Source of the DNA: Mariprofundus sp.
GTDB taxonomy: Bacteria; Pseudomonadota; Zetaproteobacteria; Mariprofundales; Mariprofundaceae
DNA: 6,519 nt
Reading direction: 5' to 3'
Assembly: GCA_030951065.1 (NCBI GenBank)
Contig: JAUZQH010000156.1
Coordinates: 1-6,519, forward strand
Below, one piece after another: positions 1 to 6,519 of this stretch (position 1 is the first letter of the stretch; each line of letters starts with the position of its first letter). Below the pieces are notes generated by a model, which saw only the letters and a program-made list of their open reading frames with translations, made no database searches and had not been told where the DNA came from. Made by a program: the position numbers and the translations under genes.

Positions 1-2
1 CA

Positions 3-449
3 GCAGATATAGGGCTTGTACCCACAGCCATTGCAGGAGATGATAAAGATGCGGCAAAATCAACATCATTGATCTGCAAAACTGCTGATGAAGTGGGTGG
101 AGAGAAAAAAGACGCAAAAGACAAGGCCGACAAGTCAGAAAAAGAAGCCAAGGACAGCAAAGATAAAGCAGACAAAGACAAGGCTGACCTGGACTCTGAT
201 CGTGATGCCTCGGACGAAGATAAAAAAGATGCCAAGGATAAGGCCGACAAGGCAGATGAAGACTATAAAGACGCCAAGGACAAGGCCGACAAGGCAGATA
301 AAGACTACGAAGATAGTAAGAAAGAGTGCACGCCTTGCACAACTCCGGATGGCAAGCCTGGATTATGGATGCCTGAAGGAAAAGATACCTGCACCTCCAC
401 ATCTGGAAAGCCGGCACCGAAAGCATTTCGTGAACTGCATGGTAACTAG
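3..449 (+). CDS. Lys/Asp/Ala-rich repeat protein, C-terminal part (5' end outside the window)
   Basis: The reading frame is open to the left edge and ends at TAG 447-449, giving 148 visible residues. No start is supported inside the window: the in-frame TTG at 69 has no clear ribosome site and coding continues upstream of it. Residues about 34-108 consist almost only of Asp, Lys, Ala, Glu and Ser. They form 14-residue units (residues 37-50, 51-64, 76-89 and 90-103) with an 11-residue insert at 65-75. The best unit reads DAKDKADKADEDYK. Such a segment should be extremely soluble and either disordered or a long amphipathic helix, resembling LEA-like or hydrophilin proteins in composition only. 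The tail changes character: ECTPC at 108-112, another Cys near 130, and a Gly/Pro-rich stretch ending in ELHGN. The cysteines could fit an exported protein, but the signal-peptide region is not visible. I do not recognise the family and assign no function. Confidence 0.7.
   Translation, partial: ADIGLVPTAIAGDDKDAAKSTSLICKTADEVGGEKKDAKDKADKSEKEAKDSKDKADKDKADLDSDRDASDEDKKDAKDKADKADEDYKDAKDKADKADKDYEDSKKECTPCTTPDGKPGLWMPEGKDTCTSTSGKPAPKAFRELHGN
228..311 (+). repeat. Tandem 42-bp in-frame repeat (two copies)
   Basis: Two adjacent 42-base units, 228-269 and 270-311, match at 37 of 42 positions by eye. Each encodes a 14-residue DAKDKADKAD-type unit of the left-edge repeat protein. Three of the five differences are third-position T/C changes. 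More diverged units of the same length precede them at 111-152 and 153-194. The pattern fits in-frame tandem duplication, with the right-hand pair the most recent. Confidence 0.85.
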
Positions 450-473
450 GGCCTGTTCACACTAATTTTGATC

Positions 474-684
474 GAAGCGCTGATATGTCAGTGCTTCCGT
501 GCAGCCCACGGGCGGGCTGCCAAGTCAAACACGCAAGTGCTTGATTTGTAAGCAAATACAAAATCGCTTTTTTGCATTTGCGGACTGATTACAGGCAGGA
601 TGCCTTTAATCAGCATCTCCCTAAACAACCACGTAGACACATGCATTGATTCAAATAGCGCCTTTTCGAAGGCGCTATTTTTTT
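474..684 (+). ncRNA. Candidate structured RNA: five consecutive hairpins ending in an intrinsic terminator
   Basis: The 260-base gap at 450-709 has no plausible protein gene but folds repeatedly. Hairpin A pairs 474-483 with 488-497 (10 pairs, one G-U, 4-base loop). Hairpin B pairs 501-507 with 514-520 (7 pairs). Hairpin C pairs 552-563 with 570-581 (11 of 12 paired). Hairpin D pairs 585-597 with 601-613 (12 of 13 paired, loop GGA). Hairpin E is the terminator at 653-684. The stretch at 614-652 between D and E looks unpaired and begins with a pyrimidine-rich CATCTCCCT. This could be an independent small RNA, a structured 3' UTR of the repeat-protein gene, or a leader with an attenuator for the gene at 728. 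No convincing promoter was found, so the 5' end is a guess. No known RNA family is recognised. Confidence 0.35.
653..684 (+). terminator. Rho-independent terminator, plus strand
   Basis: A perfect 12-bp stem (653-664 with 669-680) closes a TTCG loop, and the right arm runs into an uninterrupted T-run at 678-684. On the opposite strand the stem is not followed by a long T-run, so it acts on plus-strand transcription. It ends about 235 bases after the repeat-protein stop and about 43 bases before the next gene's ATG. It could end the upstream transcript, end a small RNA, or attenuate the downstream gene. Confidence 0.9.
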
Positions 685-727
685 ATTTCATCTCAACGAT
701 CAGGCATAGTTGCAGTCATATGGGGTT

Positions 728-3619
728 ATGATGCATCGTAGAACATTATCATATGATATTTTCGTATTGTTGATGTGGTTGTCCGGATTGGCGGGTATAT
801 CCTACGAAATTCTCTATGGCAGGATTCTGGGGAATATGATTGGTGACCAGTTTGTTGTGTCAGCAGCCATATTGATGACATTTTTGCTCGGCATCGGCCT
901 TGGTTCTGCCCTGTCTCACCGGTTATGGCCCTGGCTGTGGGCGATTGAGGGTGGCATCGGTGCGTACGGATTACTGATCGCATTAAATCAGCCCCGGCTG
1001 GAAAATATTGTTTATGCCGGCTCATCGCTGCTTGCCGACAGTCTGCCTGGCAGTGTAACCGCCTGTGTTCTTATCCTGATTATACCCGCTTTCCTGATTG
1101 GCTGCAGCGTACCTTTGTTTGCAGGCTATTTCAGTAAACTACATACTGAACCAGGCAACGCGTTTGCGCGGGTGTACATGATTTACAACTTCGGGGCCAC
1201 AATAACGGCATTATTGATCGAGTTCTATGTAATCCGGAACCTGGGTATCAAGGGCGCAGTGATTGCATTTGCCATACTGAACATTCTGGTTGCTATCGTC
1301 TTGAGATACTTGTCCCCCGGCATCACATCGTTACTAATACGGAACCAAACGACTTCGCCACTGAAAACCCTGTTATTCAAAATACCGCAGCATTCACTTT
1401 CAGCTCTGATTACTGCCAGTATCGCTTCAGCTATATTTCAACTGTTTATGGTAAAATATTCAGAACTTGTTTTCGGGCCATTTCGTGAATCATTTGCACT
1501 GGTGTTATCGCTGGTGCTGCTCGGTATTACACTTGGCGCCTTGCTGGTCAAACATTTCAGGCCGGGCTTCCAGACTGTCATGTGGATGAACCTGGCCGGT
1601 TTAATCTGGTTGATGCTGGCTGCCGGTGGTGCCATTTACGTCTATGCGGCTCTGTATCCGTTGACCAACGGTTCGTTCTGGTTTGTTATCATATTGAAGT
1701 GGCTGATGCTTGCGGTGTTGATGCTGCTGCCTGCCACCACCTTTGGCGCCACCATCCCCACCCTGTTATCTCACCGGGGTGAAGTAAGCCATGAATCCGG
1801 CACGCTGCTGTTTGTTTCCTCCATTGCCAATGTGGCCGGTTTTTTACTCATGGTATTCCTGTTGCATCGCTACCTGGATTATGGTGTGCAGCTATTAATT
1901 GTCGGCATTGTTTCCGTGTTGGCGATTGTTATCTATCAACGTTTTCAGCTACGCAGTCTGATGGCGGCATCAGTGGCGATCGCTGCGATGGGAGGAATAT
2001 ATCTGCAACAATGGGATGAGGATTTGCTTTATTTGAGTTACACCCATTTTAAAGATGCCGATGATCTGATTGAGGCGCGCCAGAGTGTTGGTAGTGCCCA
2101 GCGCTATAAGGGATATCAGGATGTGTTCGCTATCAACTGGATGAATGGAGATCCCTACTTTTTCATCAATGGCTATACCAGTATTCCACTGAATAATCCT
2201 TCTGAAAAAATTGTCGGAGCACTTTCGACGCTGTTTGCACCCCGCCTCGATAATGCGCTGGTATTGGGCCTGGGGAGCGGAGCCACTGCATCGGCAGTGG
2301 GACTGTTTTTTGAGCAGACTGATGTAGTGGAAATCAATCCGGTAGTGCGAGACAACCTGTTCCGTATGGCAGCATGGAATTTCGATATTGAGCATAATGC
2401 CCGCGTCACTATTACCGTGGATGATGCGATTCATTTCGTAAAATCAGGTGAAAAACAATACTCCCTGATTTTGAACACTGTAACGACGCCGCTCTATTTC
2501 AGTTCATCGAAACTGTACACCCGGGACTTTTTCGATGATGTGAAAGCGCGATTAAACAATGGCGGCGTCTATGTGACATGGATGGATTCGCGTATCGGAG
2601 ATAACGGTAGTGATATTATCCTTCGGTCTTTACAGCAGAGTTTCAGGCATTGTGCGCTTTTGTATGTAAAATCGTCATATTTTTTACTGGTCGCTTCGGA
2701 TACGCCCTTGAAAATGCACCAACAGAAAGCTGTCGTAACACAGCCTGATTTACGTAAAAACCTGATGCAAAAGCACCGGATTATGAGCGCCTGGTTACCT
2801 TACCAGCTAATGACCACGGATCTGTTTTCACTGATCAAAAACAAGGATGGGGTATTCAACACAGCAGACTATCCGGCGCTGGAGTTTGAGATGGCCAGAT
2901 TACAGGAGAGTGGTATTCCTGAATTCAAAAAGAGGCTATTGGCTCATTTCGATATTCGCCAGATAGAACAGGCTATGCCGATTAAAACAGCAGCATTTCC
3001 TGCTGATTTCATAGCGCATGCCAAAGAGCGCCTTGGAGCATCTTCTATTACAAGACACTTGCAAACAGCACTCAATCATGAGCCTCTAACCACGGAATCT
3101 CTCCGGATAAAAGAAGAAATGGCCGAACTGGTATTCAGGAAAGTCAGGATGGAGGTCGTACGTACAGCAGATAATATACACGCCTATGGCTATCAGCTTA
3201 TCAAACTGGGCCGTTATGCTGAAGCGATCACCGTTTTTCACGACGTTCTGAAGCGGGATTCGAAACACGATAATACATATTATAATCTGGGTGTATGTTT
3301 TGAAAAACTGGAACAGTACGACAGGGCGCTGGCAAGTTTTCGGCATGAATTGATCGCCGATCCCGACGATGAAGATGCCGCTTATCGTGTGGCCAGAATC
3401 CTGATCAGAATGGGGCGTTATCATCAGGCCCTGAAAGCTCTCAATACCTACATTTCACATCAGGGAGGTGGACAGAGTAAGGCCTATTTCTACCGGGCCC
3501 TGGCCTACAGGGCGACAGGTGAAAATAACCTGGCCAAAGCCGACCTGATGCAGGCCATGAAGCTGAGCGAAGATGAAAAAAAAGCCGCCAACCAACTGGA
3601 GCTATTGGATATACCCTGA
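728..3619 (+). CDS. Polytopic membrane protein with spermidine-synthase-like domain and C-terminal TPR repeats
   Basis: The protein has 963 residues from ATG 728. ATG 731 is equally possible and sits better behind GGGG 722-725; TTG 710 would add six residues but has only a weak AGG upstream. Residues about 10-425 hold around a dozen hydrophobic helices, as in membrane-fused spermidine-synthase homologues. Residues about 440-620 form a SpeE-like Rossmann domain: GLGSG at 514-518 (nucleotide-binding loop), VVEINP at 533-538 (acidic end of strand 2), DD at 565-566, and KLYTRDFF at 595-602. The usual aminopropyltransferase catalytic Asp is not seen: the strand-4 segment reads LILNTVTTP with Asn583. 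The Gln and Tyr-His-Glu substrate signature before the glycine loop is also absent, so true spermidine synthesis is doubtful. After a helical linker of unknown fold, four exact 34-residue TPRs cover 814-949. The active domain probably faces the cytoplasm (inference). The substrate is unknown. Confidence 0.85.
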   Translation: MMHRRTLSYDIFVLLMWLSGLAGISYEILYGRILGNMIGDQFVVSAAILMTFLLGIGLGSALSHRLWPWLWAIEGGIGAYGLLIALNQPRLENIVYAGSSLLADSLPGSVTACVLILIIPAFLIGCSVPLFAGYFSKLHTEPGNAFARVYMIYNFGATITALLIEFYVIRNLGIKGAVIAFAILNILVAIVLRYLSPGITSLLIRNQTTSPLKTLLFKIPQHSLSALITASIASAIFQLFMVKYSELVFGPFRESFALVLSLVLLGITLGALLVKHFRPGFQTVMWMNLAGLIWLMLAAGGAIYVYAALYPLTNGSFWFVIILKWLMLAVLMLLPATTFGATIPTLLSHRGEVSHESGTLLFVSSIANVAGFLLMVFLLHRYLDYGVQLLIVGIVSVLAIVIYQRFQLRSLMAASVAIAAMGGIYLQQWDEDLLYLSYTHFKDADDLIEARQSVGSAQRYKGYQDVFAINWMNGDPYFFINGYTSIPLNNPSEKIVGALSTLFAPRLDNALVLGLGSGATASAVGLFFEQTDVVEINPVVRDNLFRMAAWNFDIEHNARVTITVDDAIHFVKSGEKQYSLILNTVTTPLYFSSSKLYTRDFFDDVKARLNNGGVYVTWMDSRIGDNGSDIILRSLQQSFRHCALLYVKSSYFLLVASDTPLKMHQQKAVVTQPDLRKNLMQKHRIMSAWLPYQLMTTDLFSLIKNKDGVFNTADYPALEFEMARLQESGIPEFKKRLLAHFDIRQIEQAMPIKTAAFPADFIAHAKERLGASSITRHLQTALNHEPLTTESLRIKEEMAELVFRKVRMEVVRTADNIHAYGYQLIKLGRYAEAITVFHDVLKRDSKHDNTYYNLGVCFEKLEQYDRALASFRHELIADPDDEDAAYRVARILIRMGRYHQALKALNTYISHQGGGQSKAYFYRALAYRATGENNLAKADLMQAMKLSEDEKKAANQLELLDIP

Positions 3620-3642
3620 AAAAAACAATATATCCATGCAAC

Positions 3643-3669
3643 AAAAAAGGCGACCCGAAGGTCGCCTTT
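3643..3669 (-). terminator. Intrinsic terminator between convergent genes
   Basis: A perfect 10-bp stem pairs 3646-3655 with 3660-3669 around a 4-base loop. Read on the minus strand the loop is TTCG closed by C-G, a very stable tetraloop, and the stem runs into T's at 3648-3643. This is a good terminator for the cytochrome gene, whose stop lies about 30 bases upstream. On the plus strand the stem is followed only by TTTGACTT, so termination of the gene ending at 3619 would be weaker, though the hairpin may serve both. Confidence 0.85.
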
Positions 3670-3697
3670 GACTTGCCTTGGCAGCAATCAATAATGA

Positions 3698-4054
3698 TTA
3701 AATCTTGCCTCTTGCTACAGCTTCAAAGAGTGCTTTAGCGGCTGCTTCTTCATGACCTTTGATATTTTTCTTATACTGAGATGTCATCATGCCCGCTTTA
3801 CTTTTCCACTTGTCGTTTGCCGCAATAAGCTTGCGATCCTCGACTTTGAAACCATCCGCAAAGACCTTGGCTAAAGTAGCTTCGTCACCATAAGCCTCTG
3901 CCACATCTTTCCAGGTTGGACCAACTTTTTTCTTATCTACAGCGTGACAAGCCTTACATTTTTTGACGTTAAAGCCGCCAGCAACCGCTTCAGTTGCAGC
4001 AAAACCGCCCATCACAAATGCGGCTGCAGCTGCAATCATCAATGTTTTTTTCAT
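3698..4054 (-). CDS. Small periplasmic class I cytochrome c, mono-heme
   Basis: The precursor has 118 residues. The ATG at 4054 is chosen because AGGAGGAG (4068-4061) sits six bases upstream and the protein then opens with a typical Sec signal: MKK, a hydrophobic Ala-rich core, and a likely AVA cleavage site after residue 25. The mature protein is about 93 residues and lysine-rich. CKACH at 33-37 is the heme c motif, with two thioether cysteines and the axial His37. The following KVGPTW (43-48) is typical of the cytochrome c-551/c8 type. The sixth ligand is probably Met89 or Met90 in GMM; the C-terminal helix spans about 102-115. It should shuttle electrons in the periplasm, but the partner is not identifiable: no oxidase, reductase or Sox gene is next to it. 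It lies about 150 bases downstream of clpB on the same strand and has its own strong ribosome site and terminator, which suggests a separate transcript. Confidence 0.92.
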   Translation of the reverse strand: MKKTLMIAAAAAFVMGGFAATEAVAGGFNVKKCKACHAVDKKKVGPTWKDVAEAYGDEATLAKVFADGFKVEDRKLIAANDKWKSKAGMMTSQYKKNIKGHEEAAAKALFEAVARGKI

Positions 4055-4060
4055 AAATAA

Positions 4061-4068
4061 CTCCTCCT
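4061..4068 (-). promoter_or_regulatory. Shine-Dalgarno site of the cytochrome c gene
   Basis: The minus strand reads AGGAGGAG followed by TTATTT and ATG, a near-perfect anti-16S match at six-base spacing. It decides the start at 4054 over an in-frame ATG at 4108, which would put 18 polar residues before the signal peptide. It also suggests high expression. Confidence 0.9.
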
Positions 4069-4201
4069 CTCGAATTTGGAAGCGACTTGCTAGCGCAAAA
4101 TCACTCACGGTGCAACAGTAGCATCGACATTTTTAGAGACCAGTGGCAATGAATACGCCTGCAAGCGGAAAATATCCCCATCAGGTGTTTCCATGCAACA
4201 T

Positions 4202-6519
4202 CTATGCGCTCTTCACAATGAACTCACCATCTTCGAGATCGGCAACAATACAGCCTCCTGCCTGCACCTCACCGCTGATAAGCAAACGTGCCACAGGTGT
4301 CTCCAGATGTTCCTGAATAAATCGTTTCAGGGGCCTGGCTCCAAATACCGGGTCATAACCAGTCCTGCCGATCCAGTCGATAGCAGAATCTTTAATATCC
4401 AGCCTTATCTGCTGTTCACCGAGCCTTTGTTCCAGCTCTGCCAGGAACAGTTTGACAACATCTGCAATCACGGACTGCGTCAATGGGCTGAAAATCACCG
4501 TATCATCGACCCGGTTGAGAAACTCGGGGCGGAAGTGCTGTCTAAGCGCCGCCTGCACCTGCGCTCGCGCAGACGCATCGATATGGCCCTCGGCATCAAT
4601 ACCTTCGAGCAGAAACTCCGAACCGATATTGCTGGTCATAATAATGATCGTATTCTGGAAATTCACCGTGCGCCCATGGCTGTCAGTCAGGCGACCATCA
4701 TCCAGCAGTTGCAACAATACATTGAACACATCCACATGTGCCTTTTCCACCTCATCCAGCAACAGCACTGAATAGGGTTTGCGACGCACTGCTTCTGTCA
4801 ACTGTCCACCCTGTTCAAAACCGATATAGCCCGGAGGAGCACCAAGCAGACGTGACACTGCATGCTTTTCCATGTACTCACTCATATCAATACGTACCAT
4901 ATTGTCTTCGCTATCGAACAGCGTGCGCGCCAAAGTGCGTGCCAGTTCAGTCTTGCCAACCCCGGTGGGCCCGAGAAACAGGAAAGAACCAATGGGGCGA
5001 TGCTGATCCCGAATACCGGCCCGTGCCCGCAGTACAGCATCAGCCACAGCCTTCACCGCATCATCCTGGCCGATGACGCGCTCATGCAACACCGACTCAA
5101 GACGCAATAATTTATCACGCTCACCCTCCATCAGTCGGGTCAGTTGAATACCCGTCCAGCGAGATACCACTTCGGCAATCTCTTCCTCAGTAACAGTTTC
5201 ACTGATCAGGGTTTTATTCTCGGCCATCATGGCTTCGGCATCAGCCAGCTGTTTCTCCAGTTCCGGCAGCTTGCCATATCGCAGGCTGGCCACTTTCTCC
5301 AGATCATAACCACGCTCGGCCTCTTCGATATCCAGCCGTACCTGCTCAATGGATTCGCGCAAGCTTTGTACCTGCCCCATTGCACCTTTCTCGCGTTCCC
5401 AGCGAGCCCGCATGGCATCTCGCTCTTCCCGCAGATCGGCCAACTCCTTGCGCAGAATTTTCAGGCGTTTCTTGCTGGCTTCATCCTTCTCTTTTTTCAG
5501 CGCCGTTTCCTCGATCTCAAGACGCATGGTACGCCGTGTCACGGCATCCAGTTCAGATGGCATGGAATCCATTTCAGTGCGGATCGAGGCGCAGGCCTCA
5601 TCAACCAGATCAATCGCCTTATCGGGCAGAAAACGATCCGAGATATAACGATCGGACATGGTCGCTGCCGCCACCAGAGCCCCGTCGCTAATACGCACGC
5701 CGTGATGTAACTCAAACCGCTCACGCAAACCGCGTAAAATAGAAATCGTATCTTCGACATCCGGTGCATCAACGATAATCGGTTGGAAACGTCGCTCCAG
5801 AGCCGCATCTTTTTCGATATGCTGGCGATATTCATCCAGTGTCGTTGCGCCGATACAATGCAGCTCTCCACGGGCCAGCATGGGTTTGAGCATATTGCCA
5901 GCATCGGAACTGCCCTCGGTTTTGCCAGCCCCGACAATGGTATGCAACTCGTCGATGAACAACAGCGTGCGCCCTTCCGATTCCTTGATTTCCTTGAGCA
6001 CCGCTTTCAGTCGCTCTTCAAATTCACCGCGATATTTGGCGCCCGCCATTAATGACGTCATATCCAGTGCAAACAGACTGCGATTTTTTAACCCTTCAGG
6101 TACATCGCCGGATACAATACGCTGCGCCAGCCCCTCGGCGATAGCCGTCTTTCCCACACCCGGCTCACCAATCAGTACCGGATTATTTTTTGTTTTGCGT
6201 GACAGAATACGAATCACTGAACGGATCTCCTCATCACGACCGATCACCGGATCCAGTTTTCCGGATCTGGCCAGTTCAACCAGATCATTACCATATTTTT
6301 TCAGAGCCTCATATTGTGATTCAGGAGCATCCGTTGTAACCCTCTGGTGACCACGCACCTGCCCCAGAGCTTCCAGAAAACGCTCGCGAGTGATGCCATT
6401 CGCAATAAAAACCTTGCCTGCATCACTGTTATTACCTTCCGCAATCATGGCCAGCAATAAATGTTCGACGGAGATATATTCATCCTGCATTTGCTCTGCT
6501 TCATCACCGGCTTTCACCA
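4202..6519 (-). CDS. clpB: ATP-dependent chaperone ClpB (Hsp100 disaggregase), N-terminus cut by the window edge
   Basis: The frame is open to the right edge. The GTG at 6517-6515 is an internal Val codon, since the first residues already match the middle of the ClpB N-domain. The 771 visible residues compare with about 855-865 for full ClpB, so some 90-95 are missing. Order in visible residues: rest of the N-domain (1-55); linker; first AAA+ module with Walker A GEPGVGKT (117-124), Walker B LLFIDE (185-190), GATT (223-226) and arginine pair ERRF (241-244); long charged coiled-coil middle domain (about 310-440), which separates ClpB from ClpA; second AAA+ module with Walker A GPTGVGKT (516-523), Walker B VLLLDE (584-589), MTSN (627-630) and sensor-2 GARPLKR (726-732). 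All key residues are intact. ClpB is a cytosolic hexamer that threads aggregated proteins through its pore together with DnaK. There is no ClpP-binding tripeptide loop of the ClpA/ClpX kind that I can see. Any heat-shock promoter would lie beyond the right edge. Confidence 0.97.
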   Translation of the reverse strand, partial: VKAGDEAEQMQDEYISVEHLLLAMIAEGNNSDAGKVFIANGITRERFLEALGQVRGHQRVTTDAPESQYEALKKYGNDLVELARSGKLDPVIGRDEEIRSVIRILSRKTKNNPVLIGEPGVGKTAIAEGLAQRIVSGDVPEGLKNRSLFALDMTSLMAGAKYRGEFEERLKAVLKEIKESEGRTLLFIDELHTIVGAGKTEGSSDAGNMLKPMLARGELHCIGATTLDEYRQHIEKDAALERRFQPIIVDAPDVEDTISILRGLRERFELHHGVRISDGALVAAATMSDRYISDRFLPDKAIDLVDEACASIRTEMDSMPSELDAVTRRTMRLEIEETALKKEKDEASKKRLKILRKELADLREERDAMRARWEREKGAMGQVQSLRESIEQVRLDIEEAERGYDLEKVASLRYGKLPELEKQLADAEAMMAENKTLISETVTEEEIAEVVSRWTGIQLTRLMEGERDKLLRLESVLHERVIGQDDAVKAVADAVLRARAGIRDQHRPIGSFLFLGPTGVGKTELARTLARTLFDSEDNMVRIDMSEYMEKHAVSRLLGAPPGYIGFEQGGQLTEAVRRKPYSVLLLDEVEKAHVDVFNVLLQLLDDGRLTDSHGRTVNFQNTIIIMTSNIGSEFLLEGIDAEGHIDASARAQVQAALRQHFRPEFLNRVDDTVIFSPLTQSVIADVVKLFLAELEQRLGEQQIRLDIKDSAIDWIGRTGYDPVFGARPLKRFIQEHLETPVARLLISGEVQAGGCIVADLEDGEFIVKSA

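Noticed and set aside
88..465. Second plus-strand frame overlapping the repeat protein
   Set aside because: It is the shifted reading of an A/G-rich repeat. The Lys/Asp/Ala frame shows synonymous third-position changes between repeat copies, which supports that frame as coding.
449..474. GGGCCTGTTCACACT just after the repeat-protein stop, resembling the end of some IS elements
   Set aside because: No inverted partner, target duplication or transposase remnant was found nearby, so the likeness is probably chance.
534..557. Alternative small hairpins (for example 538-542 with 550-554)
   Set aside because: They are only five pairs long and compete with the longer hairpin at 552-581, so they are not counted as separate structures.
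1970..2434. Minus-strand reading frame inside the SpeE-like gene
   Set aside because: It is opposite the conserved Rossmann domain, shows no family resemblance and has no start signals, so it is a shadow of the real gene.
4055..4108. N-terminal extension of the cytochrome c from ATG 4108
   Set aside because: It would place 18 polar residues before a clean Sec signal peptide and would ignore the excellent Shine-Dalgarno site just before ATG 4054.
4055..4201. Possible promoter for the cytochrome gene and terminator for clpB in the gap between them
   Set aside because: Weak -35-like TTGCAG and TTGCCA hexamers on the minus strand have no -10 match at proper spacing, and no hairpin with a T-run follows the clpB stop.
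4193..4771. Long plus-strand reading frame opposite the 3' end of clpB
   Set aside because: It lies antisense to intact, well-conserved ClpB sequence, has no ribosome site and encodes no recognisable protein. The same holds for the plus-strand frames at 5144-5710 and 5880-6350.

Overview
The window looks like bacterial chromosome of mid-range base composition, most likely from a proteobacterium and perhaps a gammaproteobacterium. This rests on the proteobacterial-type ClpB, a small Sec-exported class I cytochrome c, strong Shine-Dalgarno sites and UUCG-loop terminators. No mobile element, CRISPR array, tRNA or rRNA is visible, and the genus cannot be read from this sequence.

Layout from left to right. 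(1) Positions 3-449 (+) hold the 3' end of a gene for a very hydrophilic Lys/Asp/Ala repeat protein with a short cysteine-containing tail. Its start lies outside the window. (2) Positions 450-709 carry no gene but contain five consecutive hairpins. The last is a textbook intrinsic terminator at 653-684, so the stretch is a candidate small RNA, structured 3' UTR or attenuator. (3) Positions 728-3619 (+) encode a large three-part protein: a polytopic membrane domain, a spermidine-synthase-like Rossmann domain with altered active-site motifs, and four C-terminal TPR repeats. (4) A terminator hairpin at 3643-3669 separates this gene from the convergent minus-strand genes. (5) Positions 3698-4054 (-) encode a small periplasmic mono-heme cytochrome c. 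(6) From 4202 to the right edge (-) lies most of clpB, the Hsp100 protein disaggregase, cut at its N-terminus by the window end.

The genes do not form one obvious pathway. clpB and the cytochrome gene run in the same direction with a gap of about 150 bases. The spermidine-synthase-like gene converges on them. The most unusual items are the structured intergenic region at 474-684, the three-domain protein that lacks the expected catalytic aspartate, and the repeat protein at the left edge.
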